From Natronohydrobacter sp. (GTDB lineage: Bacteria > Pseudomonadota > Alphaproteobacteria > Rhodobacterales > Rhodobacteraceae), in the NCBI GenBank assembly GCA_007118445.1, contig SKRP01000134.1:1-49989 (forward strand): 49,989 nucleotides of DNA, read 5' to 3'. The translations under genes and the position numbers were made by a program. The notes under the pieces were generated by a model that saw only the letters and a list, made by a program, of their open reading frames with translations, was not told the DNA's origin and searched no databases. Of this stretch, positions 7,647 to 15,229 are shown in pieces; positions within the stretch are counted from its first letter, which is position 1, and each line of letters opens with the position of its first letter.

Positions 7647-7731
7647 TGGTGCGGGTGGAGGGACTTGAACCCCCACGCCTTGCGGCGCCAGAACCTAAAT
7701 CTGGTGCGTCTGCCAATTTCGCCACACCCGC
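7647..7731 (-). tRNA. tRNA-Leu (anticodon UAG), CCA encoded
   Basis: Read on the minus strand, the 85-base sequence folds as a class II tRNA. The acceptor stem GCGGGTG pairs with CACCCGC, followed by A and an encoded CCA. The anticodon stem CCAGA/TCTGG encloses the loop TTTAGGT, giving anticodon TAG. A long variable arm and the T-arm GGGGGTTCAAGTCCCTCC follow. The long variable arm and anticodon identify a leucine tRNA reading CUN codons. It is flanked by unrelated genes and is not in a tRNA cluster. No integrase or att duplication is seen beside it. Confidence 0.97.
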
Positions 7732-7874
7732 ATCCTGCGCTCTGTTAGCAAATGCCCGTACCGGATGCGAGCGGAAAAAACCTGCCCGCAATCTTGCAAG
7801 GTCTCGCCGCATTTTTGCCCGAATTCCCCATCATTGTTGCGATAACAGAGACAATCTTGATCGGTCAGTATTTA

Positions 7875-7901
7875 CCTTGCGGTTACATTTCTGTCGCAAG
7901 G
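7875..7901 (+). promoter_or_regulatory. Inverted repeat upstream of the first Hint-domain gene
   Basis: CCTTGCG (7875-7881) and CGCAAGG (7895-7901) form a perfect 7-bp inverted repeat with a 13-base spacer, ending 22 bases before the ATG at 7924. AAGGAG (7909-7914) is the ribosome-binding site. The repeat could be an operator or a leader hairpin. The rest of the gap 7732-7923 is relatively AT-rich and probably holds promoters for the tRNA and for this gene, but no convincing -35/-10 pair was found. Confidence 0.35.
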
Positions 7902-7923
7902 TTGCGTTAAGGAGATTCGCGCC

Positions 7924-8415
7924 ATGTTCAGCTCGACCATAAGCCTCGCCCCGCCCCTTGCACGCCCTGCAACGCGCCCTGCTGCCCTGCCGGGTTTCGC
8001 TGCGGGCACCTTGCTGCGTACGATCACAGGGCCGCGCGCGGTCGAACGGATCATGGCGGGCGATCTGCTGCTGGATCGCGATGGGCAGATCATCGAGCTG
8101 CGCAGCCTGCATCAGCGCCATGCGCCAGCGCGCGCGCTGGTCGAAATCACCACGACCGCGCTGGGAACCGGACACGCAACCATGCCCGACCATGGGACAT
8201 TGCTTGTGGGGGCCGGTCAGAAGCTGGAAATCCGCGACTGGCGCAGTGATCTGATCTATGGCGAGCCTGTGCTGACAAAGGCGCAAGCGCTGATCGATCA
8301 GGCCACAGTGACCTGGTCCAGACGCAGCGCGCGTCTCTACTGTCCCGGCTTCGACCGTGATTGCGTGATCATGGCGAACGGGGTGCCTGCTCTGGTGCGC
8401 GCATCAGAAACCTGA
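7924..8415 (+). CDS. Hint-domain (Hedgehog/intein-like) protein, short, lacking the catalytic Cys
   Basis: The 163-residue protein resembles the Hint domain of many Rhodobacteraceae proteins of unknown role. The segment GFAAGTLLRTITGPRAVE with IMAGDLLLDRDG (residues 24-54) matches the start of Hint domains, where a nucleophilic Cys normally stands before F-x-x-G-T. Here glycine 24 and phenylalanine 25 replace it, so autoprocessing is not expected. MPDHGTLLVGAGQKLEI fits the later His-containing block, and CPGFDRDCVIMANGVPA ends the fold. AAGGAG precedes the start. The last 12 bases overlap the convergent nnrDE gene. A second Hint protein lies at 36055-36789. The function is unknown. Confidence 0.72.
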   Translation: MFSSTISLAPPLARPATRPAALPGFAAGTLLRTITGPRAVERIMAGDLLLDRDGQIIELRSLHQRHAPARALVEITTTALGTGHATMPDHGTLLVGAGQKLEIRDWRSDLIYGEPVLTKAQALIDQATVTWSRRSARLYCPGFDRDCVIMANGVPALVRASET

Positions 8416-10023
8416 ACGTCGGAAGATCTGCGGCAGCTGCTCGGGCAGATCCTCGGCGATCAGACCGGGGCCGAAATCCAACGCGGCTTCGAGATGCAGC
8501 AGGGCCGCGCTGCCTGCGGCGTCAAAGGGCGCGAATCCGCGCGCCAGCAGTCCTGATACAAAACCGGCCAGCACATCACCCGACCCTGCCGTGGCCAGCC
8601 AGGGGGCCGCGCGGTCCCCGCTGGCGGGATTGAGTGCCGCGCGCCCGTCCGGGTCGCAAATCACAGTATCCGGCCCTTTGAAAACCACCGTGCAACCGGC
8701 GCGCCGGGCGGCGTCGCGTGTGACCTCCAGCTTGGAACAGGCCGGCCCCTGCATCGCTGCATCGTTCAGGCGTTGCGCCAGATCGGGGAACAAGCGGGCG
8801 AATTCCCCGCCATGCGGGGTCAGCACGCATTGCGCGTGCAGGGCGGAAAACAGCGCCGGATCCTGCGCAATCAAGCTCAGCGCGTCCGCGTCCAGCACTG
8901 TGGCGCACCTTGCAGCCAGCGCTGTCGCGACCAGCACCGCTGCGCGCGCGTCCAGCCCCAGACCCGGACCCAGACAGAGCGCATTGATGCGCCGGTCAGC
9001 CAGCGCCTGTGCAAGTTGCACCGCATCCGGCACCGCACGCAGCATCACCGCATCCAGCCGCGCGGCATTCTCGGTGATGGCATCGGGCGGGCAGCCCAGG
9101 GTCACCAGCCCCGCCCCGATCCGCAAAGCGCCACGCGCGGCAAGCCGTGCTGCCCCGCCGTGACCCGACGCACCTGACAGGATCAGGGCGTGTCCATGGC
9201 TGTATTTATGGCCCGTGATCTTGGCGAGGCGGGGATACAGGTCCTTGCTCTCCAGACCGCAGGCAAGCGCATCGCGTTCCGGGTGGGGGGCATCCTCCAG
9301 CCCGATTGTGGCAACCACCACCTTGCCGGATCTGACAGCCCCTTCGGCGAGCGCATGGCCGGGCTTTTGCGCATGGAAGGCCACAGTCAGATGCGCAGCG
9401 ACCGCTCCATCCCCGTCCGCGCCCAGCACGCGCCCGGAATCGGCACAAATTCCCGAAGGGATGTCAAGCGCCACGACATGAGGGCCGCGCGAAGCATCCG
9501 GCAAGGCCGCATCAAGGTCGGCCGCCTGCAGCATCGGTTGCAGCGCCGTGAGCGGGCGGGCCAGCCCTGTGCCAAAGAGCGCGTCCACGACCAAATCCGG
9601 CCCCGCAGCGCCGGGACTGATGGCCATGGCCTGCTCAAGCGCCGCGATCTCGGGGCCTGTGGGTAAAGGCATAGCGAGCCTGTGCAGCGTTGCGCTGCGC
9701 AGATGCGCATCCCAGCGTGCATATGCCTGCCGCGCATCCGGGGGCAAGCGCGCGGGGTCGCCATAGAGAAACACTGCAACGGACCAACCGCGCTCTTGCA
9801 GCAGCCGCGCGACGATGAAGCCATCGCCGCCATTATTTCCCGGCCCGCAAAGCACCACAGCACGGCGATGGGGGCCTTGTGCAAGCTGCGGCCAATGCGC
9901 CAGAACCGCCGCGACCGCGCCATGCCCGGCGCGTTCCATCAATTCCAGCCCCGAGACCTGACCAGAATCGATTGCGGCCCGCTCGATGGCGCGCATTTGG
10001 GCAGATGTCAGAAATACAGTCAT
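8404..10023 (-). CDS. nnrD: Bifunctional NAD(P)H-hydrate epimerase / ADP-dependent NAD(P)H-hydrate dehydratase
   Basis: A fusion of NnrE (N-terminal epimerase) and NnrD (C-terminal dehydratase) that repairs hydrated NADH and NADPH. The N-terminal half shows LTSAQMRAIERAAID, GPGNNGGDGFIVARLL, DALFGTGLARP and ALDIPSG. The C-terminal half shows KYSHGHALILSGASGHGGAA, CLGPGLGLD, LDADALSL, LTPHGGEFARLFPD and TAGSGDVLAGF, the ribokinase-like dehydratase core. At 539 residues it has the usual fused length. The start at 10023 gives the typical MTVFLTSAQM; an upstream ATG at 10053 has no better ribosome site. It diverges from glnB and overlaps the Hint gene by 12 bases at its 3' end. Confidence 0.93.
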   Translation of the reverse strand: MTVFLTSAQMRAIERAAIDSGQVSGLELMERAGHGAVAAVLAHWPQLAQGPHRRAVVLCGPGNNGGDGFIVARLLQERGWSVAVFLYGDPARLPPDARQAYARWDAHLRSATLHRLAMPLPTGPEIAALEQAMAISPGAAGPDLVVDALFGTGLARPLTALQPMLQAADLDAALPDASRGPHVVALDIPSGICADSGRVLGADGDGAVAAHLTVAFHAQKPGHALAEGAVRSGKVVVATIGLEDAPHPERDALACGLESKDLYPRLAKITGHKYSHGHALILSGASGHGGAARLAARGALRIGAGLVTLGCPPDAITENAARLDAVMLRAVPDAVQLAQALADRRINALCLGPGLGLDARAAVLVATALAARCATVLDADALSLIAQDPALFSALHAQCVLTPHGGEFARLFPDLAQRLNDAAMQGPACSKLEVTRDAARRAGCTVVFKGPDTVICDPDGRAALNPASGDRAAPWLATAGSGDVLAGFVSGLLARGFAPFDAAGSAALLHLEAALDFGPGLIAEDLPEQLPQIFRRSGF

Positions 10024-10207
10024 TTCCTGGCCTGCCTTTTTCGCATTATGCACATTTTTTCACCTTTTGGAATATTTTTTAGTCATCACGTCGGTTTCTT
10101 GCGCCGGGTTTGCGAGCCAGAAATCTATCAGATTGTGACCGCAGAATGAAAATGATCTGAACAGAGCAGACCGGCGCGCAGGCTGGTGACAAAGCAGGAG
10201 CGAGGGC

Positions 10208-10546
10208 ATGAAAAAGATCGAAGCCGTCATCAAGCCATTCAAGCTCGATGAGGTCAAGGAAGCGTTGCAGGATATCGGCGTTCAGGGCCTGTCCGTGCTC
10301 GAAGTCAAGGGCTTCGGGCGTCAGAAAGGGCATACTGAACTTTATCGCGGCGCTGAATATGTTGTCGATTTCCTGCCCAAGGTGAAAGTTGAGGTCGTGC
10401 TGCCAGATGGTCAGGTCGATGAAGCGGTTGAGGCCATCATCGCAGCTGCGCGCACTGACAAGATCGGCGACGGCAAGATCTTCGTGTCTCCGGTCGAACA
10501 GGCCATTCGCATCCGCACAGGCGAGAGCGGAGATGACGCTCTGTGA
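10208..10546 (+). CDS. glnB: Nitrogen regulatory protein P-II
   Basis: PII trimer that senses 2-oxoglutarate, ATP/ADP and, through uridylylation, glutamine, and signals to GlnE, NtrB and other targets. The 112-residue product has MKKIEAVIKPFKLDEVKEAL and the T-loop with HTELYRGAEYVVDF, where Tyr51 is the uridylylation site. GDGKIFVSPVEQAIRIRTGE completes the nucleotide site. It lies 63 bases before glnA, the classic glnBA operon. The upstream gap (10024-10207) is AT-rich around 10045-10082. I looked for paired NtrC sites and a sigma-54 promoter and found no convincing match. Confidence 0.98.
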   Translation: MKKIEAVIKPFKLDEVKEALQDIGVQGLSVLEVKGFGRQKGHTELYRGAEYVVDFLPKVKVEVVLPDGQVDEAVEAIIAAARTDKIGDGKIFVSPVEQAIRIRTGESGDDAL

Positions 10547-10609
10547 ACCATGATCCGGCGGCCCCGGCGCTGCCAGTGACGAATTATTCCAACCAAAAGG
10601 GAAGAACCT

Positions 10610-12016
10610 ATGAGTGCTGCTGACGTTCTCAAGATGATGAAAGAGGAAGATGTCGCCTATCTCGACATCCGTTTTGTGGACCCGCGTGGGCGGATGTTGC
10701 ATGTAACCATCATAAATGATCTGGTAGATGAAGATTTCCTTGAAGAGGGCTTCATGTTCGATGGCTCTTCCGTTCCGGGCTGGAAGGGTATCGAGGCTTC
10801 GGACATGAAACTCGTCTTCGACCTGGCCTCGACCTATATCGATCCGTTCTATGCCGAGAAGACACTGGCGATCCATGCGTCGATCGTCGAGCCTGACACC
10901 AATGAACCCTATGAACGCGACCCGCGCGGCACGGCCGAGAAAGCTGAGGCCTACCTCAAGTCGACCGGCATTGGCGATGTGTCCTATTTCGGGCCGGAAG
11001 CCGAATTCTTCGTCTTTGACAGCGTTAAATTCAGCGACAAGATCAACAAGGTGAGCTTCGAGGTCGATGCCGAGGAAGCTGCCTGGAATACGGACACGGA
11101 TTACGAGCATGGCAATATGGGCCATCGTCCGGGCGTCAAGGGCCATTACTTCGCGATGAACCCGATCGATGCCAATCAGGACATGCGCTCGGAAATGCTG
11201 ACCACGATGAAAGACCTCGGCATGAAGGTCGACAAGCATCACACTGAGGTGGCGTCGGCACAGCATGAGCTTGGCCTGATCTTCAACAGCCTGACCAAAC
11301 AGGCTGACGAGTTGATGAAATACAAATATGTCATCCGCAATGTCGCCGATGCCTATGGCAAGACTGCGACATTCATGCCGAAACCCGTCAAGGGCGACAA
11401 CGGCACCGGGATGCATGTCAACATGTCGATCTGGAAAGACGGCAAGCCGCTCTTTGCAGGCGACAAATATGCCGATCTGAGCCAGGAAGCGCTGTGGTTC
11501 ATCGGTGGCATCCTGAAGCACGCCAAGACGCTGAATGCATTCACCAACCCGTCAACCAACAGCTACAAGCGCCTGATCCCCGGTTTTGAAGCCCCGGTTC
11601 TGCGCGCCTATTCGGCCCGCAACCGTTCGGGCTGCATCCGGATCCCATGGACCGAAAGCCCGAAAGCCAAGCGCGTCGAGGCCCGTTTCCCCGACCCGTC
11701 CGCAAACCCCTATCTGTGCTTTGCTGCCCTGCTGATGGCGGGTCTGGACGGGATCAAGAACAAGATCGATCCGGGGGCTGCTTCGGACAAGGATCTGTAT
11801 GATCTGCCGCCCGAAGAGCTGGAAGGCATCCCGACGGTCTGCGCAAGCTTGCGCGAGGCGCTGGAAAGCCTGGCCGCGGATCACGATTTCCTGCTGGCAG
11901 GCGATGTGTTCACCAAGGACCAGATCATGGCCTATATCGATCTGAAATGGGAAGAGGTCTATGCCTATGAGCATACACCGCACCCGGTCGAATATGCGAT
12001 GTATTACAGCTGCTGA
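10610..12016 (+). CDS. glnA: Glutamine synthetase, type I
   Basis: Dodecameric enzyme that makes glutamine from glutamate, ammonia and ATP. The 468-residue sequence has the beta-grasp N-terminal segment (FDGSSVPGWKGIEASDM), PEAEFFVFD, and the ATP site KPVKGDNGTGMHVNMS. NRSGCIRIP and the adenylylation site DLYDLPPEE, with Tyr at residue 397 (codon 11798-11800), complete it. It should therefore be regulated by GlnE-mediated adenylylation under control of the PII protein encoded just upstream. GGGAAG precedes the ATG. A strong terminator follows at 12039-12065. Confidence 0.98.
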   Translation: MSAADVLKMMKEEDVAYLDIRFVDPRGRMLHVTIINDLVDEDFLEEGFMFDGSSVPGWKGIEASDMKLVFDLASTYIDPFYAEKTLAIHASIVEPDTNEPYERDPRGTAEKAEAYLKSTGIGDVSYFGPEAEFFVFDSVKFSDKINKVSFEVDAEEAAWNTDTDYEHGNMGHRPGVKGHYFAMNPIDANQDMRSEMLTTMKDLGMKVDKHHTEVASAQHELGLIFNSLTKQADELMKYKYVIRNVADAYGKTATFMPKPVKGDNGTGMHVNMSIWKDGKPLFAGDKYADLSQEALWFIGGILKHAKTLNAFTNPSTNSYKRLIPGFEAPVLRAYSARNRSGCIRIPWTESPKAKRVEARFPDPSANPYLCFAALLMAGLDGIKNKIDPGAASDKDLYDLPPEELEGIPTVCASLREALESLAADHDFLLAGDVFTKDQIMAYIDLKWEEVYAYEHTPHPVEYAMYYSC

Positions 12017-12038
12017 TCGGTGGCTTGAGACATGACAG

Positions 12039-12065
12039 AAAGCCCCCGCATGTCGGGGGCTTTTT
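12039..12065 (+). terminator. Rho-independent terminator of glnBA
   Basis: AGCCCCCG (12041-12048) and CGGGGGCT (12054-12061) form a perfect 8-bp stem with a 5-base loop. It is extended by two A-T pairs and followed by five Ts (12061-12065). It begins 23 bases after the glnA stop. Confidence 0.93.
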
Positions 12066-12084
12066 GCTGTGTCGGAGGGGGGAT

Positions 12085-12174
12085 TGAAGGGCTGCCGCCC
12101 TTCAAACTACCCGCTTCAAGGGGGTATACATACCCCCTTGAAAAACCCCCGTGGATATTTGGACAAGGATGAAG
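12085..12174 (+). repeat. Divergent copy of the two-hairpin intergenic element (glnA-pheS gap)
   Basis: Two hairpins stand in a row. TTGAAGGGC/GCCCTTCAA (12085-12093 with 12098-12106) is followed by TTCAAGGGGGTAT/ATACCCCCTTGAA (12115-12127 with 12130-12142). A C-run and the tail GTGGATATTTGGACAAGGAT then GAAG follow (to 12174). The order hairpin, hairpin, C-run, ATATTT-GG-CAAG-ATGAA matches the full elements at 3799-3872 and 16035-16106, but the stems are unrelated in sequence. It lies between convergent genes, after the glnA terminator, and may also stop transcription coming from pheS. Confidence 0.6.
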
Positions 12175-12176
12175 GA

Positions 12177-13259
12177 TCAGCGGCTGAGCCCTGCGGCGAG
12201 CGCAGGTTGATCAAGGGCTGCAAAGCCGTAATGGCGCAACCAGCGCAGGTCGGACTCGAAAAAGGCGCGCAGATCGGGGATACCGTATTTCAGCATCGCG
12301 ATCCGGTCGATCCCCATGCCGAAGGCGAAGCCCTGCCACTGGTCCGGGTCGATCCCGCCAGCACGCAACACATGCGGATGCACCATGCCGGAGCCGAGGA
12401 TTTCGAGCCAGTCGCGGCCCTCGCCGATTTTCAGCTGCCCGCCTTCCCAGGAGCAGCGGATATCGACTTCGGCCGAGGGCTCGGTGAAGGGGAAATGCGA
12501 GGCGCGAAAACGCAGCTCGACCTCATCGACCTCGAAAAAGGCGCGGCAGAATTCTTCGAGCGTCCATTTGAGTTGCGCCATCGAGATGTCGCGGTCAATC
12601 GCCAGCCCTTCGACCTGATGGAACATCGGCGTATGGGTCTGGTCCATATCCATGCGGTAGACGCGGCCCGGCGCGATCACGCGGATGGGCGCGCCCTGAT
12701 CCTGCATCGCGCGGATCTGCACAGGGCTGGTATGGGTGCGCAGCACATGCGGCGGGCGGTTGTCGCCTGCTGCACGGTGCATATAGAACGTGTCCATTTC
12801 CTGACGTGACGGATGTTCAGGCGCGATATTGAGCGCGTCGAAATTATACCAGTCGGATTCGATCTGCGGCCCTTCGGCCACGGCAAAGCCCATATCCGAG
12901 AAGATCGCGGTCAATTCATCCATGACCTGACTGATCGGGTGGATCGTGCCCATGGGACGCGGGCGGCCCGGCAGGGTGACATCCAGCCATTCGGCCTGCA
13001 GCCGCGCATCGAGCGCCGCATCGTCCAGCGCCGCGCGCCGGGCTTTCAGCGCCGCGTCAATCTCGGATTTCAGCCCGTTCAGGATCGGCCCCGCGCTCTG
13101 GCGTTCCTCGGGGCTCATCCGGCCCAGATCGCGCATCCGCAGGCTGATCTCGCCTTTCTTGCCAAGCGCCGCCAGGCGCACGGCCTCAAGCGCGTCAGGC
13201 TCTGCCGCGCGGGCGATCTGGTCGAGGAATTTGCCGCGAAGAGCGTCAATGCCATCCAT
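12177..13259 (-). CDS. pheS: Phenylalanyl-tRNA synthetase alpha subunit
   Basis: Catalytic subunit of the (alpha-beta)2 enzyme that charges tRNA-Phe. The 360-residue sequence has an N-terminal coiled-coil region (about 1-85). The class II core follows with HPISQVMDELTAIFSDMGF, EGPQIESDWYNFDALN, motif 2 RVYRMDMDQTHTPMFHQVEG and motif 3 around FGMGIDRIAMLKYGIPDLR. GGAG precedes the ATG. The partner pheT, usually immediately downstream, is missing because the convergent glnA lies there. mgtE is the upstream neighbour, 84 bases away on the same strand. Confidence 0.97.
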   Translation of the reverse strand: MDGIDALRGKFLDQIARAAEPDALEAVRLAALGKKGEISLRMRDLGRMSPEERQSAGPILNGLKSEIDAALKARRAALDDAALDARLQAEWLDVTLPGRPRPMGTIHPISQVMDELTAIFSDMGFAVAEGPQIESDWYNFDALNIAPEHPSRQEMDTFYMHRAAGDNRPPHVLRTHTSPVQIRAMQDQGAPIRVIAPGRVYRMDMDQTHTPMFHQVEGLAIDRDISMAQLKWTLEEFCRAFFEVDEVELRFRASHFPFTEPSAEVDIRCSWEGGQLKIGEGRDWLEILGSGMVHPHVLRAGGIDPDQWQGFAFGMGIDRIAMLKYGIPDLRAFFESDLRWLRHYGFAALDQPALAAGLSR

Positions 13260-13343
13260 GTCTGTCTCCTGCCCCGCCTGGGGGTGCTGATCCGCTGCGC
13301 GAGGGCCTAGCCAATCACCGGACCGAATGCAAGCTGCCGCCGC

Positions 13344-14747
13344 TCAAAGACTGAGCAGCTGCGCAGCGATGGTGAAATAGATCAGAACCCCCAGCACATC
13401 GGCAATCGAGGTCACAAGCGGGCCCGAGGCCGCTGCCGGGTCGCGGTCGATCTTGGCGAAAATGAAGGGCAGGCACATACCGATCAACGCCCCCATCAAG
13501 ACGATGCTGACCATCGCCAGCGCCACCACCACAGCAATATCCGGCCCGCCGCGCCAGACCCCGATCACCGACACGGCCACTGCCATTGTCAGGCCCAGCG
13601 CCAGCGCGATCACCACCTCGCGGGTCAGCAGGCGCCCGAAATCCGACGGGCGCACATCGCCTGTGGCGAGCGCCCGCACCATCAGCGTGGCCGATTGCGT
13701 CCCCGCATTACCGCCCGAGGCGATCAGAAGCGGCAGGAAGAACAGCAGCGACAGATGGGCGGCAATCGTATCTTCGAAATGCGCGATCCCTGCGCCGGAA
13801 AAGATATTGCCGAAGACAAGAAGCACCAGCCAGAAGATTCGCGCGCGGTAAAGCACGGCAATCGTGGCCTCGGCCACCGAGATTTCCAGCGGCTGCACGA
13901 TCGAGCCCTTGTAGAAATCCTCGGTGACTTCTTCTTCGGTCACATCCATCGCGTCATCAGCCGTGACGATCCCCACCAGCCGGTCATTATTGTCCAGCAC
14001 CGGCAGCGCCAGCAGGTCATAGCGCGCAACCAGCCGGGCGGCCTCTTCCTGTTCGTCATCGGCGCGCACCCAGACCGGTTCGGTATCCATCACTTCGGAC
14101 ACAGGCTGGCGCGGGCGCGCGGTCAGCAGGTCGCGCAGACTGACCACACCGATCAGTTTGCGCGCCTCGTCGATGATATAGGCGTAATAGATCGTCTCGG
14201 CCTCGATCGCCTGCATCCGCAGCGCCTCGATCGCCTGGGTCGAGGTCATCTCTGGCATCAGCGTCGCGTAATCCGAGGTCATGACCGACCCGACGGTCCA
14301 TTCCTCATAGGCGGCAAGCCGGCGCAGATCTTCGCGTTCAGCTTTCGAAAGCGCGGGCAGGATGGCTTCCTGCGCTTCCTCGTCCAGCTGCTTGAACAGG
14401 TCGGCGCGCTCGTCATGGCTCATGGCGGTCATCAAGGCGACCAGTTCACGCCGGGGAATGCGGGTGGCCAGCGCTACCTGGGCCCGCGCGCGCAGATAGC
14501 CCAGCAGCTCGGCCTGATCATGCAGCGGCAGCAGGCGCAGCACGGTCAGGTCTTCGTCTGCCTCCAGCTCCTCGATCAGGGCCGCCACATCCGCCAGTTC
14601 CTGGGTTTCCAGAAACTCGCGCACGGCCTCGGGCCGGTCCTCGGCCAGCAAGCGGGAAATTTCCACGGCGATGAAAGCCGCATCGAAATCAGCGCGTTCT
14701 GCCGGGGCGTCGATGCGCATATCGCTGAGATTGTTCTGGATCGACAT
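13344..14747 (-). CDS. mgtE: Magnesium transporter MgtE
   Basis: Mg2+-gated magnesium channel of the inner membrane. The 467-residue protein has the cytosolic superhelical N-domain (about 20-145) and two CBS domains (about 150-275, SVMTSDYATLMPEMTS and VSEVMDTEPVWVRAD). About five membrane helices follow (about 300-467), with the pore signature SGGNAGTQSATLMVRALATG. The start at 14747 is chosen because GGAAGGAG lies 5 bases upstream; an earlier in-frame start at 14810 would add unconserved residues. No known magnesium riboswitch was recognised in the leader. It sits upstream of pheS. Confidence 0.95.
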   Translation of the reverse strand: MSIQNNLSDMRIDAPAERADFDAAFIAVEISRLLAEDRPEAVREFLETQELADVAALIEELEADEDLTVLRLLPLHDQAELLGYLRARAQVALATRIPRRELVALMTAMSHDERADLFKQLDEEAQEAILPALSKAEREDLRRLAAYEEWTVGSVMTSDYATLMPEMTSTQAIEALRMQAIEAETIYYAYIIDEARKLIGVVSLRDLLTARPRQPVSEVMDTEPVWVRADDEQEEAARLVARYDLLALPVLDNNDRLVGIVTADDAMDVTEEEVTEDFYKGSIVQPLEISVAEATIAVLYRARIFWLVLLVFGNIFSGAGIAHFEDTIAAHLSLLFFLPLLIASGGNAGTQSATLMVRALATGDVRPSDFGRLLTREVVIALALGLTMAVAVSVIGVWRGGPDIAVVVALAMVSIVLMGALIGMCLPFIFAKIDRDPAAASGPLVTSIADVLGVLIYFTIAAQLLSL

Positions 14748-14937
14748 CGGTTCTCCTTCCTGCTGCAACCTGCCGGACCTGCCGTCGGTTCCGGTTCTGT
14801 AGATCAGCATCGGCGCATCGTGCCAAGTGGATTACACCGGGCCGGAGCCGGCACACAGTCAAATTGCCACATCGCGACGGATGTGGCGGGGCCGGCCTGC
14901 CCGGTCGTGATGCAGGAATGCGCAATTTCAGGCCGAT

Positions 14938-14951
14938 TTGCGCCAGATCAA
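14938..14951 (+). promoter_or_regulatory. Candidate FNR/FnrL box
   Basis: TTGCGCCAGATCAA fits the FNR-type pattern TTG-N6-ATCAA, with a perfect right half and a partial left half, as allowed in Rhodobacter FnrL sites. It lies 62 bases upstream of the small membrane protein at 15014, a reasonable distance for activation. The remainder of the mgtE divergent gap (14748-15013) shows no other clear element. This is a single-site motif match, so chance is possible. Confidence 0.4.
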
Positions 14952-15013
14952 GGCAGGGCAGGCTGGCCCGCGCCAGATATGTCTGCAATCCACCTATCCT
15001 GACGGAGAATCCG

Positions 15014-15196
15014 ATGTCCCGACTGTTCCCACTTGTTTTCAGCATTGCCGGTGTCACCTGTGCAGGCATCGCCATGGTCATTGCGCTGGTGCTTGGGCAG
15101 GATACTGTCCCGCAGCTTCTGTCCTGGATTGCCGGTGGCACGCTTGCGGGGCTGGGCGCAAGCTGGGTGATCGCCCGCAAACTGGCCGAGGCCTGA
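15014..15196 (+). CDS. Small two-helix membrane protein of unknown function
   Basis: The 60-residue protein has two predicted membrane helices (about residues 4-27, LFPLVFSIAGVTCAGIAMVI, and 33-54, LLSWIAGGTLAGLGASWVIA) joined by a short polar loop with a QDT motif. GGAG lies 6 bases before the ATG at 15014. It resembles, from memory, a family of about 60-residue membrane proteins found across Rhodobacterales that databases sometimes mislabel CTP synthetase. Nothing in the sequence supports that activity. A candidate FNR box upstream suggests oxygen control. It is convergent with the alpha/beta hydrolase gene. Confidence 0.65.
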   Translation: MSRLFPLVFSIAGVTCAGIAMVIALVLGQDTVPQLLSWIAGGTLAGLGASWVIARKLAEA

Positions 15197-15229
15197 CCGC
15201 AACCCGACCGGGCCTCAATCGACCGGGCC

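Noticed and set aside
6312..7676. 454-codon open frame antisense to the sugar dehydrogenase gene
   Set aside because: It shows no family motif and runs into the tRNA gene; the plus-strand protein has a signal peptide and full motifs.
7647..7731. tRNA-Leu as an integration site for a mobile element
   Set aside because: No integrase, no repeat of the tRNA 3' end and no change in gene style is seen around it.
10024..10207. NtrC sites or a sigma-54 promoter ahead of glnB
   Set aside because: No pair of GC-rich NtrC palindromes and no TGGCAC-N5-TTGC motif could be placed.
10079..11521. 480-codon open frame antisense to glnB and glnA
   Set aside because: It is a shadow of two conserved genes.
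12069..12809. Plus-strand open frame through the glnA-pheS gap
   Set aside because: It runs over the hairpin array and the pheS coding strand without any recognisable domain or ribosome site.
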